From Flavobacterium aquatile LMG 4008 = ATCC 11947 (GTDB taxonomy: Bacteria > Bacteroidota > Bacteroidia > Flavobacteriales > Flavobacteriaceae), in the NCBI RefSeq assembly GCF_000757385.1, contig NZ_JRHH01000005.1:62001-126000 (forward strand): a stretch of DNA of 64,000 nt, written 5' to 3'. Positions 36,642 through 45,112 of the stretch are shown here, in pieces. The notes under the pieces are model-generated. The model had not been told where the DNA came from. It did not search any database and saw only the letters and a list, made by a program, of their open reading frames with translations. Both the position numbers and the translations under genes were made by a program. Position 1 is the first letter of the stretch. The number at the start of each line of letters is the position of its first letter.

Positions 36642-37637
36642 CTAATCCAATTTGTCGGTTAATTTTTTAAATACTGATTTGGCATCTTTTCCTTCGTATA
36701 AAATTTCATAAACCGCATCGATAATTGGCGTTTTTGCACCGTATTCTTGGTTTAATTTGTAAGCACTTTTTACGGCATAATAACCTTCGGCAACCATAGA
36801 CATTTCCATCATCGCCGATTTTACTGTGTAGCCTTTTCCAATCATGTTTCCAAACATTCTATTTCTAGAAAAAACCGAATATCCTGTAACTAACAAATCG
36901 CCCAAATAAGCTGAGTTATTGATGTTACGTTTCATTTTGTGTACTTTTCTAATGAATTTCTTCATCTCACGAATAGCATTACTCATAATCACCGATTGAA
37001 AATTGTCTCCATAACCTAAACCATGAGCAATTCCGGCAGCGATTGCATAAATGTTTTTAAGCATGGCAGCATATTCAGTACCAATAATGTCGTCTGTGAT
37101 TTTGGTTTTGATGTAATTTCCAGCAAGGATTTTTGCAACAATTTTAGCTTTGGTAGCATCGCCACACGCAATTGTAAGATACGAAAGTCGTTCTAAAGCC
37201 ACTTCTTCCGCATGACATGGACCAGTAATTACACCAATGTTCTCGTACGGAATATCATATTTTTTATGAAAATGTTCGCCAACAATTAGGAACGTTTCTG
37301 GAACAATTCCTTTTATGGCAGAAAATATAACTTTGTTTTTTAAATCGACTGTTAATTTTTCTAATTCAGTGCTTAAAAAAGCTGACGGAATGGCGAAAAT
37401 AAGATAATCGGCATATTCAACAGCTTCGTTAATATCGGCTGTTAGTTTTAGCTTATTGGTGTCAAACTCAACCGAACTTAGATAATTAGGGTTGTGTTTG
37501 TGAGTTTTTATATGATCAATTGCCGATTGGTTGCGCATGTACCACGCAATTTCGTTTAGATTTACGCAAAGCATTTTTGCAATTGCTGTTGCCCAACTTC
37601 CTCCGCCAATTACTGCAAATTTTGGATTTGTATTCAT
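36642..37637 (-). CDS. gpsA: NAD(P)H-dependent glycerol-3-phosphate dehydrogenase
   Basis: 331 residues. N-terminal Rossmann motif GGGSWATAIAKML (about 11-23), NEI-WYMRN cofactor loop, GPCHAEEVA (about 139-147) and a catalytic Lys in the KNIYAIAAGIAHGLGYG region (about 190-206). Makes sn-glycerol 3-phosphate for phospholipid synthesis. Family members normally show GPSxAxEV; here Cys-His stands in the loop, which is common in Bacteroidota. Confidence 0.95.
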   Translation of the reverse strand: MNTNPKFAVIGGGSWATAIAKMLCVNLNEIAWYMRNQSAIDHIKTHKHNPNYLSSVEFDTNKLKLTADINEAVEYADYLIFAIPSAFLSTELEKLTVDLKNKVIFSAIKGIVPETFLIVGEHFHKKYDIPYENIGVITGPCHAEEVALERLSYLTIACGDATKAKIVAKILAGNYIKTKITDDIIGTEYAAMLKNIYAIAAGIAHGLGYGDNFQSVIMSNAIREMKKFIRKVHKMKRNINNSAYLGDLLVTGYSVFSRNRMFGNMIGKGYTVKSAMMEMSMVAEGYYAVKSAYKLNQEYGAKTPIIDAVYEILYEGKDAKSVFKKLTDKLD

Positions 37638-37656
37638 TACTATATCGTTTGAAAAT

Positions 37657-37664
37657 CAAAAATA
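37657..37664 (-). promoter_or_regulatory. -7 promoter element of gpsA
   Basis: Minus-strand TATTTTTG, exact consensus, 19 bp before the start. Confidence 0.65.
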
Positions 37665-37704
37665 CTCTTTTTTTACGGTATTGGCAAACCATTACTGACT
37701 TGTT

Positions 37705-37850
37705 TAGCCCTGATTGTAATGAAAAGCATTGTGCAGTAAAAAGCTATTTTTTCTTATCTTAAAAAAGCGACCAAAGAAAGCTCTTTTTAAGATTTAGAAA
37801 AAAAGATTTTTGCAAGCAATCTTGCAATGGAAAGCAGGATAAGCTTCTAA
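37705..37850 (+). ncRNA. Structured intergenic element of about 146 bp (Flavo-1-like candidate)
   Basis: The 405-bp gap 37638-38042 holds no reading frame but this element. It runs from TAGCCCTGAT to AGGATAAGCTTCTAA, a pairing of conserved ends (CCTG with CAGG) that I associate with a repeat common in Flavobacterium gaps. The interior has a strong hairpin: ATCTTAAAAA (37756-37765) with TTTTTAAGAT (37784-37793), plus AGC/GCT inside it. The obvious Rfam family to test is Flavo-1; I cannot align to it here. It lies antisense to both flanking genes. Could be a structured RNA or a non-autonomous mobile repeat. Confidence 0.45.
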
Positions 37851-37984
37851 AAAGGGTTGAAATTTAACTTATATTTATGATTTTCAGTGCAATAACAATA
37901 CAACACAGCCGTTATTATTGATATGATTTCTGTTAGGTTGTTATCATATAAGTTAAGTTAGTTAAAATTTTGTTTTGGGTTTTG

Positions 37985-38026
37985 AAAAAAGGCGTTCAGG
38001 AAATAAATCTTGAACGCCTTTTAATT
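37985..38026. terminator. Bidirectional terminator after the alcohol dehydrogenase gene
   Basis: Perfect 10-bp stem AAGGCGTTCA (37989-37998) with TGAACGCCTT (38011-38020), A-run to the left and T-run to the right; 17 bp past the minus-strand stop at 38043. Confidence 0.88.
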
Positions 38027-38042
38027 TGTATAAACTGCTGAA

Positions 38043-39209
38043 TTAGTAACTCATTTCTACAATTTCTCTAACTTTTTCGGGTGTAATGTTTTGCTTTTCA
38101 CCAAGACCTTTCCAACCTCTTTCTGTGAAACGGTTTACGATAAACTCGGCCGTATCTTTGTAGTTTTCAGTGTTTTCAGAAAGTTTGGTTTTCATTCCCA
38201 TCGTGTGGAAAAATTCGACTGTTTTTTCAATGGCTTTTTCGGCTTTTTCATCTACAGAATTCCCTGTGATTTTGAAAACGCGTTCGCCGTATTGTGCCAA
38301 TTTATCTTTTTTGGTTTCAAACATTACTCGGTACAAACTTGGAGCAATAATTGCCAAAGTTCGAGCATGATCTATTTCGTATAAAGCGGTTAATTCGTGA
38401 CCAATCATGTGTGTTGCCCAATCGCTTGGAACGCCTTTTTGGATTAATCCGTTTAAGGCCATAGTTGCACACCACATATAGTTGGATGCCAATTTATAAT
38501 CACTTGGATTTTCTACAACATTTGGACCAATTTCTACTAACGTTTGTAAAATGCTTTCTGCAAATCGATCTTGCAAAAGTGCGTCATGCGGATAGGTTAA
38601 ATATTGTTCCATAACGTGTGTAAAAGCATCGATTACACCATTCTGAATTTGACGTTTTGGCAATGATGTAATTACGGTTGGATCGCAAATAGAAAATTTT
38701 GGAAACAAAGCACTTCCTCCAAGAGTTAGCTTTTCTTGAGTTGCTTCGATGGTTACCACTGCACCCGAATTCATTTCTGAACCTGTTGCTGGTAAGGTTA
38801 AAACAGTTCCGAATGGAATCACTTTAGATAAATCGGTGAAAAGCACACGATTTTTTAAAATATCAATCGGATTTCCTTCGTAATGCGTTGCGCCCGAAAT
38901 GAATTTTACGCCATCAATTACGCTTCCACCACCAACGGCAAGAATGAAAGTGATGTTTTCTTGTTTGATAATTTCAACGGCTTTCATCAACGTTTCAAAT
39001 CTCGGATTAGGTTCGATTCCCCCAAATTCTATGATTTCAAAATCTTTTAAGGCTGAAGTTACTGCCTCGTGAACGCCGTTTTTAAAGATGCTTCCGCCAC
39101 CATAAGCCAATAAAACTTTAGCATTTGCAGGAACAAGTTTTGATAATTTTTCGGTTTGTCCTTTTCCAAATATGTAGTTGGTAGGATTGTATAATTCGAA
39201 GTTGTTCAT
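38043..39209 (-). CDS. Iron-containing alcohol dehydrogenase, YqhD/BdhA type
   Basis: 388 residues, group III alcohol dehydrogenase. NAD(P)-binding GGGS motifs (LAYGGGSIFK about 34-43 and AVGGGSVIDG about 91-100), metal-binding region with Asp and His in VIDAFTHVMEQ (about 191-201), HMIGHELTALYEIDHA (about 265-280). Such enzymes reduce aldehydes with NADPH and protect against lipid aldehydes or make butanol. The exact substrate is unknown. Own promoter and terminator. Confidence 0.93.
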   Translation of the reverse strand: MNNFELYNPTNYIFGKGQTEKLSKLVPANAKVLLAYGGGSIFKNGVHEAVTSALKDFEIIEFGGIEPNPRFETLMKAVEIIKQENITFILAVGGGSVIDGVKFISGATHYEGNPIDILKNRVLFTDLSKVIPFGTVLTLPATGSEMNSGAVVTIEATQEKLTLGGSALFPKFSICDPTVITSLPKRQIQNGVIDAFTHVMEQYLTYPHDALLQDRFAESILQTLVEIGPNVVENPSDYKLASNYMWCATMALNGLIQKGVPSDWATHMIGHELTALYEIDHARTLAIIAPSLYRVMFETKKDKLAQYGERVFKITGNSVDEKAEKAIEKTVEFFHTMGMKTKLSENTENYKDTAEFIVNRFTERGWKGLGEKQNITPEKVREIVEMSY

Positions 39210-39228
39210 TGTAAAAATATTTAGATTG

Positions 39229-39236
39229 CAAATTTA
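39229..39236 (-). promoter_or_regulatory. -7 promoter element of the alcohol dehydrogenase gene
   Basis: Minus-strand TAAATTTG, exact consensus, 19 bp before the start. Confidence 0.65.
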
Positions 39237-39275
39237 CAAAACGATTAAAGGAACAAGTGGTAAAGGAATGTTAAG

Positions 39276-39857
39276 TTATTTTCTGTAAAAATTATTGTCA
39301 TCCACATATTCCCATACTTTTTCAGATAATAACGGACGAATATTTTTTTTGTTTTTGATGCTTTCGCGAATAAATGTTGATGAAAGTTCGATGACTGGCG
39401 CACCAACTCTATGAATTTTTGGATGATTGACAAATTGTTCATCTATTTCACCCGAATTTAATCTTGGGTAAATATAAATCTCGTGATTGTCGAGAATGTA
39501 TTCGTAGTTCTTCCATTTGTGAAGCGAATTCAAATTGTCTTCACCCATAATTAACGAAAATTCATATTTAGGAAATTTGTCTTTTAAATGCGCTAATGTA
39601 TTTACAGTATAATTGGGTTGAGGTAATTTAAATTCGATATCAGAAGCTTTTATTTTGGGATAATCTTCGGTAGCCAAATTCACTAAATGTAATCGATGGT
39701 AATCATCCAATAAAGTGCTTTTCTGCTTCAACGGATTGTGTGGCGTTACAACCATCCAAATTTGATCTAAATTAGAATGCTCTGCCATGTGATTGGCAAT
39801 GATTAAATGTCCAATGTGAATTGGGTTGAAGGTTCCGAAGTATAGTCCTATTTTCAT
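39276..39857 (-). CDS. nadD: Nicotinate-nucleotide adenylyltransferase
   Basis: 193 residues from the ATG at 39857; the longer frame starts at a GTG inside a repeat. Nucleotidyltransferase motif GTFNPIHIGH (8-17) with the (H/T)xGH signature and the C-terminal SSTFIRESI motif. Converts nicotinate mononucleotide plus ATP to deamido-NAD. Third gene of the yicC-gmk-nadD cluster. Confidence 0.95.
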   Translation of the reverse strand: MKIGLYFGTFNPIHIGHLIIANHMAEHSNLDQIWMVVTPHNPLKQKSTLLDDYHRLHLVNLATEDYPKIKASDIEFKLPQPNYTVNTLAHLKDKFPKYEFSLIMGEDNLNSLHKWKNYEYILDNHEIYIYPRLNSGEIDEQFVNHPKIHRVGAPVIELSSTFIRESIKNKKNIRPLLSEKVWEYVDDNNFYRK

Positions 39858-39953
39858 TTTTTTTATCACAAAGTTTCACAAAGTTTTTCGCAAAGTTTCA
39901 CAAAGTCTTTGTGTTTCTTGATGTAAACTGTGCGTGACTTTGTGAAATAATTT
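39858..39953. repeat. TTTCACAAAGT repeat cluster between nadD and gmk
   Basis: CACAAAGTTT three times, then CAAAGTCTTTGTG (a near-palindrome) and GACTTTGTGAAAT on the opposite sense, so both orientations of one unit are present and can fold. Same family style as 24698-24786. Confidence 0.65.
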
Positions 39954-40526
39954 TTATTTAGAAATAAAATCCTTTACCAACTGATATGCATCTTCTTTGG
40001 CAATATCCAAATCATAATTCTTAATGATCTTGTCAAATTGTGGTGCAGTGGCAAGTTCAACGTGAGCTTTTGCAATTCGCATATTTATTTTTTCGTCACT
40101 TTCTGTAGAGCGTTCTTTTAATCTACGTTTTAGTTCGTCCACGCTTGGTGGTTTTACAAAAACGGCTAAGGTTTCTTGAGGAAATTTGTGTTTAATTCGC
40201 AATCCGCCCGAAACATCAATGTCGAAAATTACGTTTTTGCCTTTTGCCCAAATACGTTCGACTTCACTTTTTAAAGTTCCATAATAATTGTTGGTATAGA
40301 CTTCTTCCCATTCTACAAATTCTTCGGCTTTGATATGCTTTTTAAATTCTTCCCAAGTGATGAAATAGTAATCTTTTCCGTCTACTTCTTCACCGCGAGG
40401 TTCGCGTGTTGCACAAGATATTGAAAATTCTAAATTCAAATCTTCTTGCGCCAATAAATGCCTTACTATAGTGGTTTTTCCCGAACCTGATGGCGCTGAG
40501 AATACTAATAATTTTCCTTTGTTCAT
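39954..40526 (-). CDS. gmk: Guanylate kinase
   Basis: 190 residues. P-loop SAPSGSGKTT (9-18), GMP-binding residues in SCATREPRGEEVDGKDYYF (about 38-56) and VIFDIDVSGG (about 99-108). Phosphorylates GMP/dGMP. Fits the usual length. Confidence 0.96.
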   Translation of the reverse strand: MNKGKLLVFSAPSGSGKTTIVRHLLAQEDLNLEFSISCATREPRGEEVDGKDYYFITWEEFKKHIKAEEFVEWEEVYTNNYYGTLKSEVERIWAKGKNVIFDIDVSGGLRIKHKFPQETLAVFVKPPSVDELKRRLKERSTESDEKINMRIAKAHVELATAPQFDKIIKNYDLDIAKEDAYQLVKDFISK

Positions 40527-40546
40527 TCTTAGTTGTGTTGATGTTC

Positions 40547-40609
40547 TGTCACTCTGAACTTGTTTCAGAGTCTTGTTTTTTTAGATTCTGAAACAAGTTC
40601 AGAATGACA
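40547..40609. repeat. Palindromic REP-like element, intergenic copy
   Basis: Two 26-bp arms, 40547-40572 and 40584-40609, each with the core CTGAACTTGTTTCAG or its complement, with an 11-nt T-rich loop. Arms match at all but two or three positions. The same element is inserted inside ileS at 57825-57885. Confidence 0.85.
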
Positions 40610-40615
40610 AATAAA

Positions 40616-41476
40616 TTACAAAACGTTTAAAACCTGCTCTTTAATCTTCTCCAATTCATCCTTCATCATCACCACCAATTTCTGCATTTCAGAATGGTTA
40701 GATTTTGACCCCATGGTATTGATTTCTCTTCCCATTTCTTGCGTAATGAAACCTAGTTTTCTTCCGTTGGCTTCTGTTCCTGCAAGGGTTTCTATGAAAT
40801 AATTTAGGTGATTTTCCAGACGTACTTTCTCTTCAGTAATATCGTATTTTTCTAGATAAAATATCAATTCTTGCTCAAAACGATTCTGATCTACATTCGC
40901 TTGAAGTTCGTCAAGTGCTGTTTTCAATCGGGTTTTTACGGTTTCAATTCGTTCTGCATCATACGCAACCGCATTGTTCATTAGCGTCATGATGTTTGCA
41001 ATTCTGTGTAGAAATTCTTTTTCTAATGCAACGCCTTCGTCTCTTCGAAATTGCATCATATTTTCTAGCGATTGATCGATTACAGTTTGAATTTGTTTCC
41101 AATCGTTTTCGTCAATTTCGTCGCGCTCTGTTTTTAAGGCATCGGGCATTCTTACAGCCATTTTCATCAACTCAGTTTCATCAGCATTAGGAATCACTGC
41201 TTTCATTTGGTTGATGTAACCTTTTACAATTGGCACATTGATTTTAGACGATGTTTCTTCGCCAGTAATTTCGATGTATAACGAAAAATCAATCTTTCCT
41301 CGCTCTAATTTTTGCGAAAGCTGGTTGCGTAAACCCAATTCCATTTCTCTAAAAACAGATGGCATTCGTGTATTTAAATCTAAACCTTTACTGTTTAGCG
41401 ACTTTATTTCTACGGTAATTTTTTTGGTTGGTAATTGCAAAGATGCTTTCCCAAAACCAGTCATTGATTGTATCAT
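40616..41476 (-). CDS. yicC: YicC family endoribonuclease-like protein
   Basis: 286 residues. N-terminal MIQSMTGFGKA (1-11) is the family hallmark, and the C-terminal FITQEMGREINTMGSKSN (about 248-265) is the second conserved block. E. coli YicC was shown to act as an RNase. Gene order yicC-gmk-nadD is usual in Bacteroidota. Own TATCTTTG promoter. Confidence 0.94.
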   Translation of the reverse strand: MIQSMTGFGKASLQLPTKKITVEIKSLNSKGLDLNTRMPSVFREMELGLRNQLSQKLERGKIDFSLYIEITGEETSSKINVPIVKGYINQMKAVIPNADETELMKMAVRMPDALKTERDEIDENDWKQIQTVIDQSLENMMQFRRDEGVALEKEFLHRIANIMTLMNNAVAYDAERIETVKTRLKTALDELQANVDQNRFEQELIFYLEKYDITEEKVRLENHLNYFIETLAGTEANGRKLGFITQEMGREINTMGSKSNHSEMQKLVVMMKDELEKIKEQVLNVL

Positions 41477-41493
41477 ATTTTTTTATAAGTATT

Positions 41494-41501
41494 CAAAGAT
41501 A
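41494..41501 (-). promoter_or_regulatory. -7 promoter element of yicC-gmk-nadD
   Basis: Minus-strand TATCTTTG, exact consensus, 17 bp before the yicC start. Confidence 0.65.
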
Positions 41502-41509
41502 ATAAAAGT

Positions 41510-41580
41510 AATTAGTAATTAGTGAATAGTAATTAGCTTAAAAACGGCTAATTACTAATTACTTTTCACTAATCACTTTT
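41510..41580. repeat. Self-complementary AGTAATTAG repeat
   Basis: AATAGTAATTAGC with GCTAATTACTAATT around AAAACGG, then CTTTTCACTAATCACTTTTT, which overlaps the 3' end of the EamA gene. Same wording as 21656-21731, in a gap between two minus-strand genes. Confidence 0.6.
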
Positions 41581-42452
41581 TTTTGTGTAACCAAATAAAC
41601 TCCAACAAATATTAAAATGGCCGATGTTATTTTAATCCAAGTTAGTTCGTCTTTTCCTAAACTGATGGCGAAAATTGTGGCAAACAAAGGTTGTAAATAG
41701 ATAAAAACGGCAACGATTGTTGGTTTCAATTCGCGCATGGAAATTAAATTCAGCAAATAGGTAAAAAATGTTGAAAACACTACGACAAAACCAATTTTCC
41801 AATAAATATCATTTGGAATTATCGTCCAGTTTATCGCTTGAAATTCGTTCCATCCGAAAGGTAAAACCATGATAAATCCGAAGGTGTAAATCCATTTTAC
41901 AAATGTAAAAGCGTTGTATTTATCCATCAGTTTTTTCACAACAATTAGATAAAAACCATACGAAACGGCATTTATAAAAACCAGTAAATTTCCTAAAGTT
42001 GCATTCGGCGCATTCACCATAGATTTTCCGTATAGAATTAAAGTTCCGGTTCCAACAAGTCCTAAAATTAAGCCGAAAACTTTGCGTTTTAGCATGCGTT
42101 CTTTCATGATTATTGCCGAAAGAACTAGCACAATCATTGGCGTTGTAACCATTAAAACCGCACCCATAATTGGAGAAGTGTAACTCAATCCTTTAAAAAA
42201 AGTTAGCATGTTTAAGGCAACACCAAAAAATGCCGCTGCTATAATTCTAGGAAAATCTCCCATTGCAATTTTTTCTTTCGGACCAAAAAAGGATACCAAC
42301 CAAAATAAAATCATTGCACCAAAAACCCGAATCACTATAAACCCAAATGGTTCGATGTATTTAGGCATTACGTCTTTGGCGACTGTAAAGGTCAATCCGT
42401 AAATTATGGAAACGAAGGTTGCGGCGATTAAAGCCCAAGTTCTTTTAGACAT
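41559..42452 (-). CDS. EamA family (DMT superfamily) transporter
   Basis: 297 residues with ten hydrophobic segments in two EamA repeats of five (about 5-140 and 150-290). Inner membrane exporter or permease of small metabolites; the substrate cannot be predicted. The last residues (KKVISEK) fall inside an interspersed repeat. Start overlaps the end of the ArsC-like gene by 8 bp, which suggests coupling. Confidence 0.88.
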   Translation of the reverse strand: MSKRTWALIAATFVSIIYGLTFTVAKDVMPKYIEPFGFIVIRVFGAMILFWLVSFFGPKEKIAMGDFPRIIAAAFFGVALNMLTFFKGLSYTSPIMGAVLMVTTPMIVLVLSAIIMKERMLKRKVFGLILGLVGTGTLILYGKSMVNAPNATLGNLLVFINAVSYGFYLIVVKKLMDKYNAFTFVKWIYTFGFIMVLPFGWNEFQAINWTIIPNDIYWKIGFVVVFSTFFTYLLNLISMRELKPTIVAVFIYLQPLFATIFAISLGKDELTWIKITSAILIFVGVYLVTQKKVISEK

Positions 42453-42804
42453 TTTCTAATGCTTTCATTACTTGCAACATGTTTTGTTGCGTGTTTCCGA
42501 TGTAAATTTTGTCTTGAATTATAAAAACTGGACGACTTATAAAAGTGTAATGTTCTAAAATATACTTGCGATAATCGTCTTCTGTTAGGTTTTTGTTTTT
42601 CAAATCCATCGATTTATACAACTGCGCTTTTTTGCTGAACAACGCTTCGTAACTTCCAGAAAGTGAGCGCATATATTCTAATTCTTCCACTGTAATAGGA
42701 TCTTGTTTTATGTCGTGGTACTTCAAATTCGCACTTTTTGGCAACGATTTTATAATTTTTCTACACGTGTCGCAACTTGCTAAATAGTATATGGTATCGG
42801 TCAT
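42445..42804 (-). CDS. ArsC/Spx-like thioredoxin-fold protein
   Basis: 119 residues from the ATG at 42804; the longer frame begins at TTG. Thioredoxin-like start YYLASCDTCRKI with CxxC (about residues 10-13), then the ArsC-like pattern KYHDIKQDPI and ISRPVFIIQDK. The CxxC suits Spx/ArsC-type redox proteins, but the arsenate-reductase catalytic set is not clear, so arsenate reduction is not claimed. Coupled to the EamA transporter. Confidence 0.82.
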   Translation of the reverse strand: MTDTIYYLASCDTCRKIIKSLPKSANLKYHDIKQDPITVEELEYMRSLSGSYEALFSKKAQLYKSMDLKNKNLTEDDYRKYILEHYTFISRPVFIIQDKIYIGNTQQNMLQVMKALENV

Positions 42805-42850
42805 TATTTTTTCTTTTTGCAAAGAAAATTCATTTGAAACTTATAATCTG

Positions 42851-42858
42851 TATTTTTG
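42851..42858 (+). promoter_or_regulatory. -7 promoter element of the thioesterase gene
   Basis: TATTTTTG, exact consensus, 17 bp before the ATG at 42876. Confidence 0.65.
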
Positions 42859-42875
42859 TATAAAATTTATAAAAA

Positions 42876-43313
42876 ATGAGCACTTTTACTAAAGAAATAC
42901 ATATTCGCTGGGCCGATTTAGATCCAAATTTTCACGTTCGGCATTCGGCTTACTACGATTTTGGAGCACAACATCGTGTTGAAATTCTAGAACAATTAGG
43001 TATGACTGTTAGAGTAATGCAAGAGCAACATTTTGGTCCAATTTTGTTTCGCGAGGAATGTGTTTTTAGAAAAGAAATGCGAATGAATCAAACCGTTTTC
43101 ATCTCAACCAAAGTAGGAAAAGTAAAAGAAGACGCTTCTCGATGGACGCTAATTCACGAATTTAAAAACGACAAAGACGAACTCATGGCAACCATAACGG
43201 TCGACGGCGCATGGATGGACACCAAGCTGAGAAAAATTGCCAATCCAACACCACAAATTGCAATTGATGTTATGAATTTAATGCCAAAATCAGACAACTT
43301 TACTCAATTATAA
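42876..43313 (+). CDS. Acyl-CoA thioesterase, hot-dog fold (4HBT type)
   Basis: 145 residues. The start RWADLDPNFHVRHSAYYDFG carries the 4HBT catalytic Asp region (DxNxHVxH), and FREECVFRKEM follows. Hydrolyses acyl-CoA thioesters; chain-length preference unknown. Five bp before the DinB gene. Confidence 0.88.
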   Translation: MSTFTKEIHIRWADLDPNFHVRHSAYYDFGAQHRVEILEQLGMTVRVMQEQHFGPILFREECVFRKEMRMNQTVFISTKVGKVKEDASRWTLIHEFKNDKDELMATITVDGAWMDTKLRKIANPTPQIAIDVMNLMPKSDNFTQL

Positions 43314-43318
43314 AAAGT

Positions 43319-43774
43319 ATGGAAACAGCATTCAGAATAAACGAAACCAGCAGAAAAGTACTTTTAGGTTTTTTAGAAAAGTATTCGTTAGAAGAATTAA
43401 ATAAAATTCCCGAAGGTTTCAGCAACAATCTCATCTGGAATATCGGTCACATCATTGTTGTTCAGCAGCTATTGGTTTATAAATTGTCTGGTTTACCAAC
43501 AATGATTAGTAATGAAATGATAGAAAAGTATCAAAAAGGAACTAAACCTGAACATAATGTTGGCCAAGAAGAAGTCGATGAAATAAAAGTTTTATTGTTT
43601 TCGACATTAGAAAAAACCAAGCACGATTTTGAGGAAAATATATTTCAAAATTATATCGAATTCACTTCAATGTCGGGTTTTACAATGAAATCTGCTGCAA
43701 ATGCAATTGAATTTAACAATTATCACGAAGCTGTTCATACAGGAATTATGATGCAAATTAGAAAGTTTATTTAA
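43319..43774 (+). CDS. DinB family putative metal-dependent protein
   Basis: 151 residues, four-helix bundle pattern. Conserved His in WNIGHIIVVQQ (about 40-50) and in NNYHEAVHTG (about 134-143) give the usual three-His metal site of DinB/YfiT proteins. Role unknown; often linked to thiol or stress chemistry. Co-transcribed with the thioesterase gene. Confidence 0.85.
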   Translation: METAFRINETSRKVLLGFLEKYSLEELNKIPEGFSNNLIWNIGHIIVVQQLLVYKLSGLPTMISNEMIEKYQKGTKPEHNVGQEEVDEIKVLLFSTLEKTKHDFEENIFQNYIEFTSMSGFTMKSAANAIEFNNYHEAVHTGIMMQIRKFI

Positions 43775-43817
43775 AAAAAGAATCCCAAACAGTAACCAAT
43801 AATCTGTTTGGGAAATC
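43773..43817. terminator. Terminator between DinB and DUF1275 genes
   Basis: Stem TCCCAAACAG (43783-43792) with CTGTTTGGGA (43804-43813); the A-run at 43773-43780 makes a T-run on the minus strand, serving the minus-strand operon, whose last stop is at 43840. Confidence 0.85.
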
Positions 43818-43839
43818 AACCTAACAATAATAATATTAT

Positions 43840-44634
43840 TTAAGAGGCAATCGATTTTTCTTTTTCTATTCGAACATAACCATTTACATTTTCTAAATTA
43901 ATTTTTAGAAGTTTTCTATTGCGTAAATACAGTTTTAATCTAAGTTTATACAAATCATAAACGATGATAACTACCAAAACTAAACTTACCAAATAAAACA
44001 TTTTGAAACTTAAACCTACATAGGTAAAACCAGCTAAAATTGCTCCAATCAAATAAGATGCGGTAATGGCAACAAGTAATTTTGCTTTTCCAATAAGTGC
44101 TTCGTTATTTCGGTATTCTTTTTTTGTAAACATTGAAAATAGAATTCCTAAATCGGTTGTTGTTCCTGTTAAATGGGTTGTTTTTACCGAGAAATTAGAA
44201 ATACTTGCAGTTAATCCGTTTTGTAAACCCATTGCAAAAAGCATCAATGCTAAAAGGTATTCGGTTTCTACTAGAGTTTCTTTATAAAAATATTCGCCAT
44301 AAATTCCAACAAACATCAAACAAAAAATTTCTAGTATTAACGGAATGGCATGCGCCAAATAAGAATTTCTCTGATTGATGTGAATTACAAACATATTAGA
44401 AACAAAACTTCCAAAAAAGAATAGAAAAATCCATGAAAAAACTACTGCAATTTGATAGTAATTTCCTTTAACAATTTCGGCAGCTAAAATGGCGTAATGT
44501 CCTGTTACATTTGATGAAAATGAGAAAAATAACAGTAACGAACCAATGTTCACCATTCCAGCAGCGAAAGCCGATAGCGATCCAAGTTTTATGTTGTCTG
44601 ATAGCGATCTGCTATTACTATATTTTCTGAGCAT
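43840..44634 (-). CDS. DUF1275 (YoaK family) membrane protein
   Basis: 264 residues from the ATG at 44634; the longer frame begins at TTG and would overlap the upstream gene. Six to seven hydrophobic segments with the family motif MGLQNGLTASIS and HLTGTTTDLG. Inner membrane; function unknown, though the family is sometimes linked to stress. Third gene of the Usp operon. Confidence 0.88.
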   Translation of the reverse strand: MLRKYSNSRSLSDNIKLGSLSAFAAGMVNIGSLLLFFSFSSNVTGHYAILAAEIVKGNYYQIAVVFSWIFLFFFGSFVSNMFVIHINQRNSYLAHAIPLILEIFCLMFVGIYGEYFYKETLVETEYLLALMLFAMGLQNGLTASISNFSVKTTHLTGTTTDLGILFSMFTKKEYRNNEALIGKAKLLVAITASYLIGAILAGFTYVGLSFKMFYLVSLVLVVIIVYDLYKLRLKLYLRNRKLLKINLENVNGYVRIEKEKSIAS

Positions 44635-44638
44635 GGTA

Positions 44639-45097
44639 TTATATTTTTTCAAATGTTAATCTTGCGATGCCACGAGTATGGGTGTCTGTATCAAAATTTA
44701 GAACTAGTTTATTTTCTGAAAGTTCAGTTAAACTGTAGTGTTCGCAATTATTGTTGTCGTATTTTATCTCTAAAATGTTTCCTCTTCCCTTAATCGTCCA
44801 ATTCACTTCTTTAGAATAATTACTTCCTTTTAAAATTAGTTTTCCGTTGGGTTTAAAAGTCCAGCTTTCGGCTTTATGAATTACTAGATTTTCACCAACA
44901 ACGTCTTTTACAAAATCGGAAACATTATCATAGTCGTTAGTAATTGTGTCGTTTTTATCTACTTTTTCATATTCCCAAACCAATTCTTTCCATTGACCTT
45001 CTATTATATGTTCTGGATTATTAGACATACTAATCAATAGGACGAAAAGAGAAATCCCAAGTGTGAAAAAACCAATATATCGTATCCAAATTTTCAT
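44639..45097 (-). CDS. Hypothetical membrane-anchored lipocalin-like protein
   Basis: 152 residues. One N-terminal membrane segment or signal anchor (about 7-24), then a small beta-rich domain with WTFKPNGKLILKG and YSLTELSENKLVL, a layout like lipocalin-type stress proteins. Not recognised more closely. Four bp before the DUF1275 gene and 15 bp after the Usp gene, so in the same operon. Confidence 0.65.
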   Translation of the reverse strand: MKIWIRYIGFFTLGISLFVLLISMSNNPEHIIEGQWKELVWEYEKVDKNDTITNDYDNVSDFVKDVVGENLVIHKAESWTFKPNGKLILKGSNYSKEVNWTIKGRGNILEIKYDNNNCEHYSLTELSENKLVLNFDTDTHTRGIARLTFEKI

Positions 45098-45112
45098 AGC
45101 AATTTTTTTAAA

